Shown: piece by piece, positions 1 to 14,057 of the stretch | Numbering within the stretch: position 1 is the stretch's first letter | How the letters are laid out: every line of letters begins with the position of its first letter | Assembly (NCBI GenBank): GCA_905221605.1 | Contig: CAJNDS010002486.1 | Coordinates: 1-64,000, forward strand | From: Symbiodinium natans | Taxonomy: Eukaryota; Sar; Dinophyceae; Suessiales; Symbiodiniaceae | DNA: 64,000 bases | Direction of reading: 5' to 3' | Program-made: the position numbers and the translations under genes | Notes under the pieces: model-generated | Told to the model about the DNA's origin: nothing | The model's input: the letters and a program-made list of their open reading frames with translations, nothing else | Databases searched by the model: none

Positions 1-3000
1 AACCTTCTTCAAGACTTCATGCCGAGAAGAAAAGTACAACGAAACCTTCCTCAGAAACTCAAGACATGTAGCAATTGCAACGAAACCTTCTTCAAGAATT
101 CAAGACGAGTAGCAATTGCAACGAAAACTTGCTCGGAAAGAAAAGATATGAAGCAATTGCAACGAAACCTTCTTCAAGAATCAAAGACGAGGAGCAATTG
201 CAACGAAACCTTCCTCGCAAACTCAAGACATGTAGCAACTGCAACGAAACCTTCTTCAAGAATTCATGACGAGTAGCAAATTGCAACCAAACCTTCCTCA
301 GAAATTCAGGACATGTAGCAACTGCAACGAAACCTTCTTCAAGAATTCAAGACGAGTAGCCAATTGCAACGAAACCTTGCTCAGAAACTCAAGACATGCA
401 GCAATTGCAACGAAATCTTTTTCAAGAGTTCAAGACAAGTAGCAACTTGCAACGAAACCTTCCTCAGAAACTGCAGACATGTAGCAATTGCAACGAAACC
501 TTCTTCAAGAATTCAAGACGAGTAGCAATTGCAGCCAAACCTTCCTCAGAAACTCAAGACATGTAGCAATTGCAACGAAACTTTCTTCAACAATTCAAGA
601 CGAGTAGCAATTGCAACGAAACCTTCCTCAGAAACGGAAGGCATGTAGCAATTGCAACGAAACCTTCTTCAAGAACTCAAGACGAGTAGCAGTTGCAGCC
701 AAACCTTCCTCAGAAACTCAAGACATGTAGCAATTGCAACGAAACCTTCTTCAAGAATTCAAGACGAGTAGCAATTGCAACGAAATCTTCCTCAGAAACT
801 CAAGACATGTAGCCATTGCAACGAAACATTCTTCAAGAATTCATGACGAGTAGCAAAATGCAACGAAACCTTCCTCCCACAAACTCAGGACATGTAGCAA
901 TTGCAACGAAACCTTCTTCCAGAATTCAAGACGAGTAGCAATTGCACCCAAACCTTCCTCAAAAACTCAAGACATGTAGCAATTGCAACAAAACCTTCTT
1001 CAAGAATTCATGACGAGTAGCAAAGTGTAACGAAAACTCATGTAGCAATTGTAACGAAACCTTCTTCAAGAATTCAAGACGAGTAGCAATTGCAGCCAAA
1101 CCTTCCTCAGAAGCTCAAGACATGTAGCAATTGCAACGAAACCTTCTTCAAGAACTCAAGACGAGTAGCAATTGCAACGAAACCCTCCTCACAAGCTCAA
1201 GACATGTAACAATTTGCAACGAAACCTTCTTCACGAATGCAAGACGAGTAGCAATTACAACGAAACCTTCCTCAGAAACTCAAGACATGTAGCAATTGCA
1301 ACGAAACCTTCTTCAAGAATTCAAGACGAGTAGCAATTGAAACGAAACCTTCCTCAAAAACTCCAGACATATAGCAATTGCAACGAAGCCTTCTTCAAGA
1401 ATTCAAGACGAGTAGCAATTGCAACGAAACCTTCCTCAGAAACGGAAGGCATGTAGCAATTGCAACGAAACCTTCTTCAAGAATCCAAGACGAGTAGCAA
1501 TTGCAACGAAACCTTCCTCAGAAACTCAAGACATGTAGCAACTGCAACGAAACCTTCTTCAAGAATTCAAGACGAGTAGTAATTGCAGCGAAACTTTCCT
1601 CAGAAAATCAAGTAATGTTGCAATTGCAACGAAGCCTTCTTCAAGAATTGAAGACGAGTAGTAATTCCAACGAAACCTTCCACGCAAACTCCAGACATGT
1701 AGCAATTGCAAAGAAACCTTCTTCAAGAATTCAAGACGAGTAGCAAATTGCAACGAAACCTTCCTCAGAAATTCAAGACATGTAGCAATTGCAACGAAAC
1801 CTTCTTCAAGAATTGAAGACGAGTAGTAATTCCAACGAAACCTTCCTGGAAACGCCAGACATGAAGCAATTGCAACGAGACCTTCTTCAAGAATTCATGA
1901 CGAGTAGCAAATTGCAACCAAACGCTCCTCAGAAAATCAGGACATGTAGCAATTGCAACGAAACCTTCTTCAAGAATTCAAGACGAGTAGCAATTGCAAC
2001 GAAACCTTCCTCAGAAACTCAAGACATGTAGCATTTGCAATGAAACCTTCTTCAAGAATTCAAGGCCAGTAGTAATTGCAACGAAACCTTCCTCAGAACC
2101 CAAGACATATAGCAATTGCAACGAAACCTTCTTCAAGAATTCAAGACGAGTAGCAATTGCAACGAAACCTTCCTCAGATACCCCAGACATGAAGCAATTG
2201 CAACAAATTCTTCTTCAAGAATTCAAGACGAGTAGCAATTGCAACCAAAACCTTCCTCAGAAACTCAAGACATGTAGAAAATGCAACGAAACCTTCTTCA
2301 AGAATTCAAGACGAGTAGCAAATTGCAGCGGAATCTTCCTCAGAAACTCAAGACATGAAGCAATTGCAACGAAACCTTCTTCAAGAATTCAAGACGAGTA
2401 GCACATTACAACGACACCTTCCTCAGAAACTCAAGACATGTAGCAATTGCAACGAAACCTTCTTCAAGAATTCAAGACGAGTAGCAATTGCAACCAAACC
2501 TTGCTCTCAAATTCCAGACATGTAGCAATTGCAATGAAACATTCTTCAAGAATTCAAGACGAGTAGCAATTGCAACGAAACCTTCCTCGCAAACGCCAGA
2601 CATAAAGCAATTGCAACGAAACCTTCTTCAAGAATTCATGACGAGTAGCAAATTGCAACGAAACCTTCCTCAGAAACTCAAGACATGTAGCAATTGCAAC
2701 GAAACCTTCTTCAAGAATTCATGACGAGTAGCAAAGTTCAACGAAAACTTGCTCAAAAAACTCAGGACATGTAACAATTGCAACGAAACCTTCTTCAAGA
2801 ATTCAAGGCGAGTAGTAATTGCAACCAAACCTTCCTCAGAAACTCAAGAGATGTAGCAATTGCAATGAAACCTTCTTCAAGAATTCAGGACGAGTAGCAA
2901 TTGCAACGAAATCTTCCTCAGAAACTCAAGGCATGTAGCAATTGCAACAAAACCTTCTTCAAGAATTCAAGACGAGTAGCAAATTGCAACGAAACCTTCC

Positions 3001-6000
3001 TCGGAAACTCCAGACATGAAGCAGTTGCAACGAAACCTTCTTCAAGAGTTCATGACGAGTAGCAAATTGCAACCAATCGTTCCTCAGAAACTCAGGACAT
3101 GTAGCAATTGCAACGAAACCTTCTTCAAGAATTCATGACGAGTAGCAATTGCAACGAAATCTTCCTCGTAAACTCCAGACATGTAGTAATTGCAGTGAAA
3201 ACTTCTTCAAGAATTCAAGGCGAGTAGCAATTGCAACGAAACCTTCCTCAGAAACTCAAAACATGTAGCAACTGCAACGAAACCTTCTTCAAGAATTCAA
3301 GACGAATAGCAATTGCAACGAAATCTTCCTCAGAAACTCAAGACATGTAGCAATTGCAACGAAACCTTCTTCAAGAATTCAAGACGAGTAGCAATTGCAA
3401 CGAAACCTTCCTCAGAAACTCAAGACATGTAGCAATTGCAACGAAACCTTCTTCAAAAATTCAAGACCAACGAAATCTTCCTCGTAAACTCCAGACATGT
3501 AGTAATTGCAGTGAAAACTTCTTCAAGAATTCAAGACGAGTACCAATTGCAACTAAAACTTCCTCACAAACTCAAGACGTGTAGCAATTGCAACGAAACC
3601 TTCTTCACGAACTCAAGGCGAGTAGCAATTTCAACGAAACCTTCCTCAGAAACTCAAGACATGTAGCAATTGCAACGAAACCTTCTTCAAGAATTCAAGA
3701 CGAGTAGTAATTGCAACGACACTTTCCTCAGAAAATCAAGTCATGTAGCAATTGCAACGAAGCCTTCTTCAAGAATTGAAGACGAGTAGTAATTCCAACG
3801 AAACCTTCCTGGAAACGCCAGACATGAAACAATTGCAACGAAACCTTCTTCAAGAATTCAAGACGAGTAGTCATTGCAACGAACCCTTCCTCAGAAACTC
3901 AAGACATGTAGCAATTGCAACGAAACCTTCTTCAAGAATCCAAGACGAGTAGAAATTGCACCGAAATCTTCCTCAGAAGCACAAGACATGTAGTAATTGC
4001 AACGAAATCTTCTTCAAGAATTCAAGACGACTAGCAATTGCAACGAAACCGTCCTCAGAACTCAAGACATGTAGCAATTGCAACGAAACCTTCTTCCAGA
4101 ATTCAAGACGAGTAGCAACTGCAACGAAAACTTCCTCGCAAACTCAAGACATGTAGCAATTGCAACGAAACCTTCTTCACGAATTCAAGACGAGTATCAA
4201 TTGCAACGAAACCTTCATCGGAAACGCACGACATGTAGCAATTGCAACGAAACTTTCTTCAACAATTCAAGACGAGTATAAATTAAAACGAACCGTTCTT
4301 CAGACATTACGGACATGTAGCAATTGCAACGAAACCTTCTTCACGAATTCAAGACGAGTAGCAATTGCAACGAAACCTTCCTCAGGCACTCAAGACATGG
4401 AGCAATTGCAACGAAACCTTCTTCAAGAATTCAAGACGACTAGCATTTGCAACGAAACCGTCCTCAGAACTCAAGACATGTAGCAATTGCAACGAAACCT
4501 TCTTCCAGAATTCAAGACGAGTAGCAACTGCAACGAAAACTTCCTCGCAAACTCAAGACATGTAGCAAGTGCAACGAAACCTTCTTCAAGAATTCAAGAC
4601 GAGTAGCAATTGCAGCCAAACCTTCCTCACAAACTGAAGACATGTAGCAATTGCAACGAAACCTTCTTCAAGAACTCAAGACGAATAGCAATTGTAACGG
4701 AACCTTCCTCAGAACTCAAGACATGGAGCAAATGCAACGAAACCTTCTTCACGAATTCATGACGAGTAGCAAATTGCAACGAAACCTTGCTCAGAAACTC
4801 AAGGCATGTAGCAATTTGCAACGAAACCTTCTTCAAGAATTCATGACGAGTAGCAACTTGCAACGAAACCTTCCTCAGAAACTCAGGACATGTAGCAACT
4901 GCAACGAAACCTTCTTCAAGAATTCAAGACGAGTAGCAAATTGCAACGAAACCTTCCTCGCAAATTCAAGAGATGTAGCAATTGCAATGAAACCTTCTTC
5001 AAGAATTCAAGATGAGTAGCAACTTGCAACGAAACCTTCCTCAGAAACTGCAGACATGTAGCAATTGCAACGAAACCTTCTTCAAGAATTCAAGACGAGT
5101 AGCAATTGCAGCCAAACCTTCCTCAGAAACTCAAGACATGTAGCAATTGCAACGAAACTTTCTTCATCAATTCAAGACGAGTAGCAATTGCAACGAAACC
5201 TTCCTCAGAAACGGAAGGCATGTAGCAATTGCAACGAAACCTTCTTCAAGAACTCAAGACGAGTAGCAATTGCAGCCAAACCTTCCTCAGAAACTCAAGA
5301 CATGTAGCAATTGCAACGAAACCTTCTTCAAGAATTCAAGACGAGTAGCAATTGCAACGAAACCCTCCTCACAAGCTCAAGACATGTAACAATTTGCAAC
5401 GAAACCTTCTTCAAGAATTCATGACGAGTAGCAATTACAACGAAACCTTCCTCAGAAACTCAAGACATGTAGCAATTGCAACGAAACCTTCTTCAAGAAT
5501 TCAAGACGAGTAGCAATTGCAACGAAACCTTCCTCTCAAAGTCAAGACATGTAGCAAATGCAACGAAAACTTCTTCCAGAATTCAAGACGAGTAGCAATT
5601 ACAACGACTCCTTCCTCAGAAACTCAAGTTTGTAGCAATTGCAACGAAACCTTCTTCAAGAATTCAAGACGAGTAGCAACTTGCAACGAAACCTTCCTCA
5701 GAAACTCAAGACATGTAGCAATTGCAACGAAACCTTCTTGAGCAGCAATTGCAACGAAACCTTCCTCAGAAACTCAAGACATGTAGCAAATGCAGCGAAA
5801 CCTTCTTCAAGAACTCACAATGAGCAGCAATTGCAACGAAACCTTCCTCAGAAACTCAAGACATGTAGCAAGTGTAACGAAACCTTCTTCAAGAATTCAA
5901 GACGAGTAGCAACTGCAACGAAACCTTCCTCAGAACCCAAGACATGTAGCAATTGCAACGAAACCTTCTTCAAGAATTCAAGACGAGAAGCAAGTGCAAC

Positions 6001-9000
6001 GAAACCTTCCTCAGAAACTCAAGACATGTAGCAATTGCAGCGAAACCTTCTTGAGCAGCAATTGCAACGAAACCTTCCTCAGAAACTCAAGACATGTAGC
6101 AAATGCAGCGAAACCTTCTTCAAGAACTCAAAATGAGCAGCAATTGCAACGAAACCTCAGAAACTCAAGACATGTAGCAAGTGTAACGAAACCTTCTTCA
6201 AGAATTCATGACGAGTAGCAATTGCAACGAAACCTTCCTCAGAACCCAAGACATGTAGCAATTGCAACGAAACCTTCTTCAAGAATTCAAGATGAGTAGC
6301 AATTGCAACGAAACCTTTCTCAGAAACTCAAGACATGTAGCAATTGCAACGAAACCTTCTTCAAGAATTCACGACGAGTAGCAATTGTAACGAAACCTTC
6401 CTCAGAACTCAAGACATGTAGCAATTGCAACGCAACCTTCTTCAAGAATACAAGACGAGTAGCAATTGCAACGGAACCTTCCTCAGAACTCAAGACATGT
6501 AGCAATTACAATGAAACCTTCTTCAAGAATTCAAGACGAGTAGCAATTGCAACGAAACCTTCCTCGAAAACTCAAGACATGTAGCAATTGCAACGAAAAC
6601 TTCTTCAAGATTTCAAGACGAGCAGCAATTGCAACGAAATCTTGCTCAGAATCTCAAGACATGAAGCAATTGCAACGAAACCTTCCTCAAGAAATCAAGA
6701 CGAATAGCAATTGCAACCAAACCTTGCTCGGAAACGCCAGATATATAGCAATTGCAATGAAACATTCTTCAAGAATAGAAGACGAGTAGCAATTGCAACG
6801 GAACCTTCCTCAGAAACTCAAGACATGTAGCAATTGCAACGAAACCTTCTTCAAGAATTCAAGATGAGTAGCAACTTGCAACGAAACCTTCCTCATAAAC
6901 TCAAGACATGGAGCAATTGCAACGAAACCTTCTTCACGAATTCAAGACGAGTAGCAATTGCAACGAAACCTTCCTCAAAAACTCAAGACATGCAGCAATT
7001 GCAACGAAACCTTCTTCAAGAAGTCAAGACGAGTAGTACTTGCAACGAAACCTTCCTCAGAACCCAAGACATGTAGCAATTGCAACGAAACCTTCTTCAA
7101 GAATTCATGCCGAGAAGAAAATAACAACGAAACCTTCCTCAGAAACTCAAGACATGTAGCAATTGCAACGAAACCTTCTTCAAGAATTCAAGACGAGTAG
7201 CAATTGCAACGAAACCTTCCTCGGAAACTCAAGATATGAAGCAATTGCAACGAAACCTTCTTCAAGAATCCAAGACGAGGAGCAATTGCAACGAAACCTT
7301 CCTCGCAAACTCAAGACATGTAGCAATTGCAACGAAACCTTCTTCAAGAATTCATGACGAGTAGCAAATTGCAACCAAACCTTCCTCATAAATTCAGGAC
7401 ATGTAGCAATTGCAACGAAACCTTCTTCAAGAATTCAAGACGAGTAGCAATTGCAACGAAACCTGCCTCAGAAACTCAAGACATGTAGCAATTGCAATGA
7501 AACCTTCTTCAAGAAGTCAAGACGAGTAGCAATTGCAACGAAACCTTCCTCAGAAACTCAGGACATGTAGCAACTGCAACGAAACCTTCTTCAAGAATTC
7601 AAGACGAGTAGCAAATTGCAACGAAACCTTCCTCGGAAACTCCAGACATGAAGCAGTTGCAACGAAGCCTTCTTCAAGAATTCATGACGAGTAGCAAATT
7701 GCAACCAATCGTTCCTCAGAAACTCAGGACATGTAGCAATTGCAACGAAACCTTCTTCAAGAATTCAAGACGAGTAGCAATTGCAGCCAAACCTTCCTCA
7801 GAAACTCAAGACATGTAGCAATTGCAACGAAACTTTCTTCATCAATTCAAGACGAGTAGCAATTGCAACGAAACCTTCCTCAGAAACGGAAGGCATGTAG
7901 CAATTGCAACGAAACCTTCTTCAAGAACTCAAGACGAGTAGCAATTGCAGCCAAACCTTCCTCAGAAACTCAAGACATGTAGCAATTGCAACGAAACCTT
8001 CTTCAAGAATTCAAGACGAGTAGCAATTGCAACGAAACCCTCCTCACAAGCTCAAGACATGTAACAATTTGCAACGAAACCTTCTTCAAGAATTCATGAC
8101 GAGTAGCAATTACAACGAAACCTTCCTCAGAAACTCAAGACATGTAGCAATTGCAACGAAACCTTCTTCAAGAATTCAAGACGAGTAGCAATTGCAACGA
8201 AACCTTCCTCTCAAAGTCAAGACATGTAGCAATTGCAACGAAAACTTCTTCCAGAATTCAAGACGAGTAGCAATTACAACGACTCCTTCCTCAGAAACTC
8301 AAGTTTGTAGCAATTGCAACGAAACCTTCTTCAAGAATTCAAGACGAATAGCAATTGCAACGAACCCTTCCTCAGAAACTCAAGACATGTAGCATATGCA
8401 ATGAAACCTTCTTCAAGAATTCAAGGCCAGTAGTAATTGCAACGAAACCTTCCTCAGAACCCAAGACATATAGCAATTGCAACGAAACCTTCTTCAAGAA
8501 TTCAGGACGAGTAGCAATTGCAACGAAACCCTCCTCACAAGCTCAAGACATGTAACAATTTGCAACGAAACCTTCTTCAAGAATTCATGACGAGTAGCAA
8601 TTACAACGAAAACCTTCCTCAGAAACTCAAGACATGTAGCAATTGCAACGAAACCTTCTTCAAGAATTCAAGACGAGTAGCAATTGCAACCAAACCTTGC
8701 TCGCAAATTCCAGACATGTAGCAATTACAATGAAACATTCTTCAAGAATTCAAGACGAGTAGCAATTGCAACGAAACCTTCCTCGCAAACGCCAGACATA
8801 AAGCAATTGCAACGAAACCTTCTTCAAGAATTCAAGACGAGTAGCAATTGCAACGAAACCTTCCACGCAAACTCCAGACATATAGCAATTGCAACGAAAC
8901 CTTCTTCAAGAATTCAAGACGAGTAGCAAATTGCAACGAAACCTTCCTCAGAAATTCAAGACATGTAGCAATTGCAACGAAACCTTCTTCAAGAATTCAA

Positions 9001-12000
9001 GGCAAGTAGTAATTGCAACCAAACCTTCCTCAGAAACTCAAGACATGTAGCAATTGCAACGAAACCTTCTTCAAGAATTCAGGACGAGTAGCAATTGCAA
9101 CCAAATCTTCCTCAGAAACTCAAGGCATGTAGCAATTTCAACGAAACCTTCTTCAAGAATTCAAGACGAGTAGCAAATTGCAACGAAACCTTCCTCGGAA
9201 ACTCCAGACATGAAGCAGTTGCAACGAAACCTTCTTCAAGAATTCATGACGAGTAGCAAATTGCAACCAATCGTTCCTCAGAAACTCAGGACATGTAGCA
9301 ATTGCAACGAAACTTTCTTCAATAATTCAAGACGAGTAGCAATTGCAACGAAATCTTCGTCAGAAACTCAAGGCATGTAGCAATTGCAACGAAACCTTCT
9401 TCAAGAATTCAAGACGAGTAGCAATTGCAACGAAACCTTCCTCAGAAACTCAAAACATGTAGCAACTGCAACGAGACCTTCTTCAAGAATTCAAGACGAA
9501 TAGCAATTGCAACGAAATCTTCCTCAGAAACTCAAGACATGTACCAATTGCAACGAAACCTTCTTCAAGAATTCAAGACGAGTAGCAATTGCAACGAAAC
9601 CTTCCTCAGAAACTCAAGACATGTAGCAATTGCAACGAAACCTTCTTCAAGAATTCAAGACCAACGAAACCTTCCTCGTAAACTCCAGACATGTAGTAAT
9701 TGCAGTGAAAACTTCTTCAAGAATTCAAGACGAGTAGCAATTGCAACGAAACTTCCTCACAAACTCAAGACGTGTAGCAATTGCAACGAAACCTTCTTCA
9801 CGAACTCAAGGCGAGTAGCAATTGCAACGAAACCTTCCTCAGAAACTCAAGACATGTAGCAATTGCAACGAAACCTTCTTCAAGAATTCAAGACGAGTAG
9901 TAATTGCAGCGAAACTTTCCTCAGAAAATCAAGTAATGTTGCAATTGCAACGAAGCCTTCTTCAAGAATTGAAGACGAGTAGTAATTCCAACGAAACCTT
10001 CCACGCAAACTCCAGACATGTAGCAATTGCAAAGAAACCTTCTTCAAGAATTCAAGACGAGTAGCAAATTGCAACGAAACCTTCCTCAGAAATTCAAGAC
10101 ATGTAGCAATTGCAACGAAACCTTCTTCAAGAATTGAAGACGAGTAGTAATTCCAACGAAACCTTCCTGGAAACGCCAGACATGAAGCAATTGCAACGAA
10201 CCTTCTTCAAGAATTCATGACGAGTAGCAAATTGCAACCAAACGCTCCTCAGAAAATCAGGACATGTAGCAATTGCAACGAAACCTTCTTCAAGAATTCA
10301 AGACGAGTAGCAATTGCAACGAAACCTTCCTCAGAAACTCAAGACATGTAGCAATTGCAAAGAAACCTTCTTCAAGAATTCAAGACGAGTAGAAATTGCA
10401 ACGAAACCTTCCTCAGAAAATCAAGTCATGTAGCAATTGCAACGAAGCCTTCTTCAAGAATTCAAGACGAGTAGCAATTGCAACGAAACCGTCCCCGTCC
10501 TCAGAAACTCAAGACATGTAGCAATTGCAACGAAACCTTCTTCCAGAATTCAAGACGAGTAGCAACTGCAACGAAAACTTCCTCGCAAACTCAAGACATG
10601 TAGCAATTGCAACGAAACCTTCTTCACGAATTCAAGAATAGTATCAATTGCAACGAAACCTTCATCGGAAACGCACGACATGTAGCAATTGCAAAGAAAC
10701 CTTCTTCAACAATTCAAGACGAGTATAAATTAAAACGAACCGTTCTTCAGACATTACGGACATGTAGCAATTGCAACGAAACCTTCTTCACGAATTCAAG
10801 ACGAGTAGCAATTGCAACGAAACCTTCCTCAGAAACTCAAGACTATAGCAATTGCAACGAAACCTTCTTCAAGAATTCAAGACGAGTAGCAATTGCAACG
10901 AAAAGTTCCTCACAAGCTCAAGACATGTAGCAATTGCAACGAAACCTTCTTCCAGAATTCATGACGAGTAGCAACTGCAACGAAACTTTCCTCAGAAAAT
11001 CAAGTCATGTAGCAATTGCAACGAAGCCTTCTTCAAGAATTCAAGACGAGTAGCAATTGCAACGAAACCTTCCACGCAAACTCCAGACATATAGCAATTG
11101 CAACGAAACCTTCTTCAAGAATTCAAGACGAGTAGCAAATTGCAACGAAACCTTCCTCAGAAATTCAAGACATGTAGCAATTGCAACGAAACCTTCTTCA
11201 AGAATTCTAGATGAGTAGAAATTGTGAAACCTTGCTCAGAAACTCAAGACATGTAGCAATTGCAAAGAAACCTTCTTCATTAATTCAATTCGAGTAGCAA
11301 TTGCAACGAAACCTTCCTCAGAAAATCAAGACAGGTAGCAATTGCAACGAAACCTTTTTCAAGAATTCAAGACGAGTAGCAATTGCAACGAAAAGTTCCT
11401 CACAAGCTCAAGATATGTAGCAATTGCAACGAAACCTTCTTCAAGAATTCAAGACGAGTAGCAATGGCAACGAAACCTTCCTCAGAGATTCGAAACTAGT
11501 ACCAGTTTCAGAGAAACCTTGTTCAGAAATTCAAGCCGAGTAGAATTTTCAACGAACCCTTCTCCATAAATTCAAGATATGTAGTAATTGCAAGGAATCG
11601 TCCCCAGAAACTCAAGACGAAGAGTAATGGCAACGAGACCTTCCTCAGAAACTCAAGACATGTAGCAATTGCGACGAAAACTTCTTCAAGAATTCAAGAT
11701 GAGTAGAAATTGTAATTAAACCTTCCTCAGGAACTCAAGTTATGTCGCACTTGCAACGAAATCTTCCTCAGAACTTGAAGACTAGTAGCATATAAAAAAA
11801 ACATGATCAGAAATTCAAGCCGAGTAGCAATGCAACGAAGCTTTCCTCAGAAGTTCAGGACATGACTAAATTGTAACGAAACCTTCCTCAGAAATTCCAG
11901 ACTAGTAACAGTTACAAAGAAAACTTGCTCAGAAAACCCAAGTGGAAATTGCAACGAAAGCTTTCCCAGAAATTCAAGACATATAGCAATTGGAACGAAA

Positions 12001-12789
12001 CCTTCCTCCAAAATTCAAGACGGGCAGCAATTACAACGAAACCACCCTCAGAAATTCAAGACATGTAGCAAATGCAACGAAACCTTCTCACAAAGCCAAT
12101 TCGATGAGAAATTTGCAGCGAAAACATGCTCAGAAACTCAAGACATGTAGCAATTGCAACGAAACCTTCTTCAACAATTCAAGGCGAGTAGTAATTGCAA
12201 CGAAACCATCCTCCGAAATTCAAGACATGTAGCAATTGCAACGAAACCTTCCTCATAAAGCCAATTCGATTAGAAATTGCAGCGAAAACTTGCTCAGAAA
12301 TTCAAGACATGTAGCAATTGCAACGAAACTTTCCTCATATCAGAAAAGTTCAGGACATTGTTGAAAATGCAACGAAACCTTCTCCAGAAATTCCAGACCA
12401 GCAGCAGTGAGAGAAAACTAGCTCAGAATTCAAGTCAAGTCGCAATTACAACGAACCCTTCAATTCAAGACGAGTAGCAACTTCAACGAAATCTTCCTCA
12501 GAAATTTAAGACATGTAGCAATTGCAACGAAACCTCCTCACAAAGTCAAGCCGACTAGCAATTGCAGCGAAACTTTGCTCAGGAACTCAAGATATGTGGC
12601 AATTGCAACGAAACCTTTCTCACAAAGGCAAAGCCGATTAACAATTGTAGCGAAACCTTCCTCAGAAACTCAAGACATGTAGCAAATGCAACGAAACTTT
12701 CCTCAGAAATTGATGACTAGTAGCAATTGCAATGAAATTTTTTTCAAAAATTAATGACTAGTAGCAAACGTAACTAAATCATACTCTTA
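1..12789. repeat. 41-bp satellite array, left homogeneous block
   Basis: A tandem array of a 41-bp unit with core CAATTGCAACGAAACCTTC. Two alternating unit types form an 82-bp dimer: one continues CTCAGAAACTCAAGACATGTAG, in shorter words the 'CTCAG / ACATGTAG' type, and the other is the 'TTCAAG / GACGAGTAG' type. Units are highly similar to about 11.4 kb, then diverge. Longer internal duplications exist; for example the block at 1,501-2,030 recurs at 9,822-10,350, an offset of 8,321 bp. The many short open frames here are repeat by-products: 41 is not a multiple of 3, so frames rotate and hit the unit's TAG. No gene is supported. Confidence 0.97.
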
Positions 12790-13055
12790 AATTATGCCGG
12801 CATAGACCCCAATCAGTGAGGAGGGCCAGAAAAGGCCAAAGAAGGCCAGAAGAGCACCGACACTCCCGGGGACAAAAAGTACAAAAGTTGGGGGGCCGAA
12901 TTCCTTTGGGGGTCAAAAAGACGCCAACCACTGGGGGATTCGGCTTTGCGTGCGTGTGGAACTTGGGGGCCAAAAGACCCAGCTGATGCTCATGATGCTC
13001 AACCCCAAAATCGCTACCCCAGAATACTAACCCCCGGCACCCAGCCGCAGGGTTG

Positions 13056-13071
13056 ACCCTAAACCCTACCC
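13056..13071. repeat. Telomere-like CCCTAAA motif
   Basis: ACCCTAAACCCTACCC lies near the left end of the GC-rich insertion, and a further ACCCTAAACG lies near its right end at about 14,010. CCCTAAA is the complement of the TTTAGGG telomere repeat. The motif may mark an ancient break repair or be part of the element. Confidence 0.5.
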
Positions 13072-13121
13072 ATAAATCCTGTGTTTTTATTGATCCTGGT
13101 TTCAGGTGGCCTCACCGTGCG

Positions 13122-14000
13122 CACCGTTGCGGTCGGCAACCTAAGTGGCCCCCCCAGAAGGGGCCTGAAGAGGCCACGAGAGGCCGGAATTCGCGCGAAT
13201 CCACAGGGGGAGCATCGAAATGCAACGGAATTCGCGCGAAACCACAGCGGCAGCATCGAAACGCAACGGAATTCGTGCGAAACCACAGCGGGGGTGTCGA
13301 AACTATAAGGTTCCGTCTCACCGCGCGCGCCGTTGCGGTCGGCAACCTAAGTGGCCCCCCCAGAAGAAGCCTGAAGAGGCCACGAGAGGCCGGAATTCGC
13401 GCGAAACCACAGGGGGAGCATCGAAATGCAACGGAATTCGCGCGAAACAACAGGGAGCATTGAAATGAAACGGATTCCCGCGAAACCACAGCGGGAGCAT
13501 CGAACCGCAACGGAATTCGCGCGAAACCACACAGGAGAGTCGAAACCAAGGACCAGTTCCACCGCGCGTGCCGTTGCGGTTGGCAACCTAAGTGGCCCCG
13601 CCAGAAGAGGCCTGAAGAGGCCACGAGAGGCCGGAATTCGCGCGAAACCACAGGGGGAGCATCGAAATGCAACGGAATTCGCGCGAAACCACAGCGGCAG
13701 CATCGAAACGCAACGGAATTCGTGCAAAACCACAGCGGGGGTGTCGAAACTATAAGGTCCCGTCTCACCGCGCGCGCCGTTGCGGTCGGCAACCTAAGTG
13801 GCCCCCCCAGAAGAGGCCTGAAGAGGCCACGAGAGGCCGGAATTCGCGCGAAACCACAGGGGGAGCATCGAAATGCAACGGAATTCGCGCGAAACCACAG
13901 CGGGAGCATCGAAACGCAACGGAATTCGCGCGAAACCACAGCGGGAGCGTCGAAACCAAGGCCCCGTCCCACCGCCGCGCGCGCCGTTGCGGTCAGCAAC
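13122..14000. repeat. ~206-bp tandem repeat with 41-bp subunits inside the insertion
   Basis: The phrase GTTGCGGTCGGCAACCTAAG recurs near 13,123, 13,330, 13,571 and 13,778, with a degenerate copy near 13,985. Spacing is about 206 bp, with one expanded unit of about 241 bp. Within each unit the segment GAATTCGCGCGAAACCACAG...CGAAATGCAACG repeats every 41 bp. GTTGCGGTCGGCAAC is itself a near-palindrome (GTTGC/GCAAC) that could fold as a small hairpin. Confidence 0.9.
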
Positions 14001-14057
14001 CAATTCCGTTACCCTAAACGTAAGAACCCCATTGTGCAAGCACTGTTTGGGGAATTA

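Larger units (their letters stand above)
12790..14057. mobile_element. GC-rich insertion flanked by AATTA duplication
   Basis: A GC-rich block interrupts the AT-rich satellite. The left edge is CTTA-AATTA-TGCCGG (AATTA at 12,790-12,794) and the right edge is GGGG-AATTA-GAGACATG (AATTA at 14,053-14,057). Joining the outer flanks regenerates the satellite motif CTTAAATT-GAGACATGTAG seen many times nearby, so AATTA looks like a 5-bp target-site duplication. No clear terminal inverted repeat and no transposase are visible, so this would be a non-autonomous element of unknown class. Long open frames on both strands inside it follow from its internal repeats and are not called as genes. Confidence 0.6.

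Noticed and set aside
1-12780. Dozens of 60-144-residue frames such as those rich in NCNETFFKNSRRVAIATKPSS
   Set aside because: They are translations of the 41-bp satellite. The period rotates the frame and the unit carries TAG, so lengths depend only on local indels.
1-12780. A CRISPR array as the explanation of the regular repeats
   Set aside because: Units are contiguous with no unique spacers, and the sequence context is eukaryotic.
13112-13999. A 295-residue minus-strand frame in the GC-rich insertion
   Set aside because: It follows the tandem repeat. Several frames on both strands are equally open and the peptide is a low-complexity repeat.
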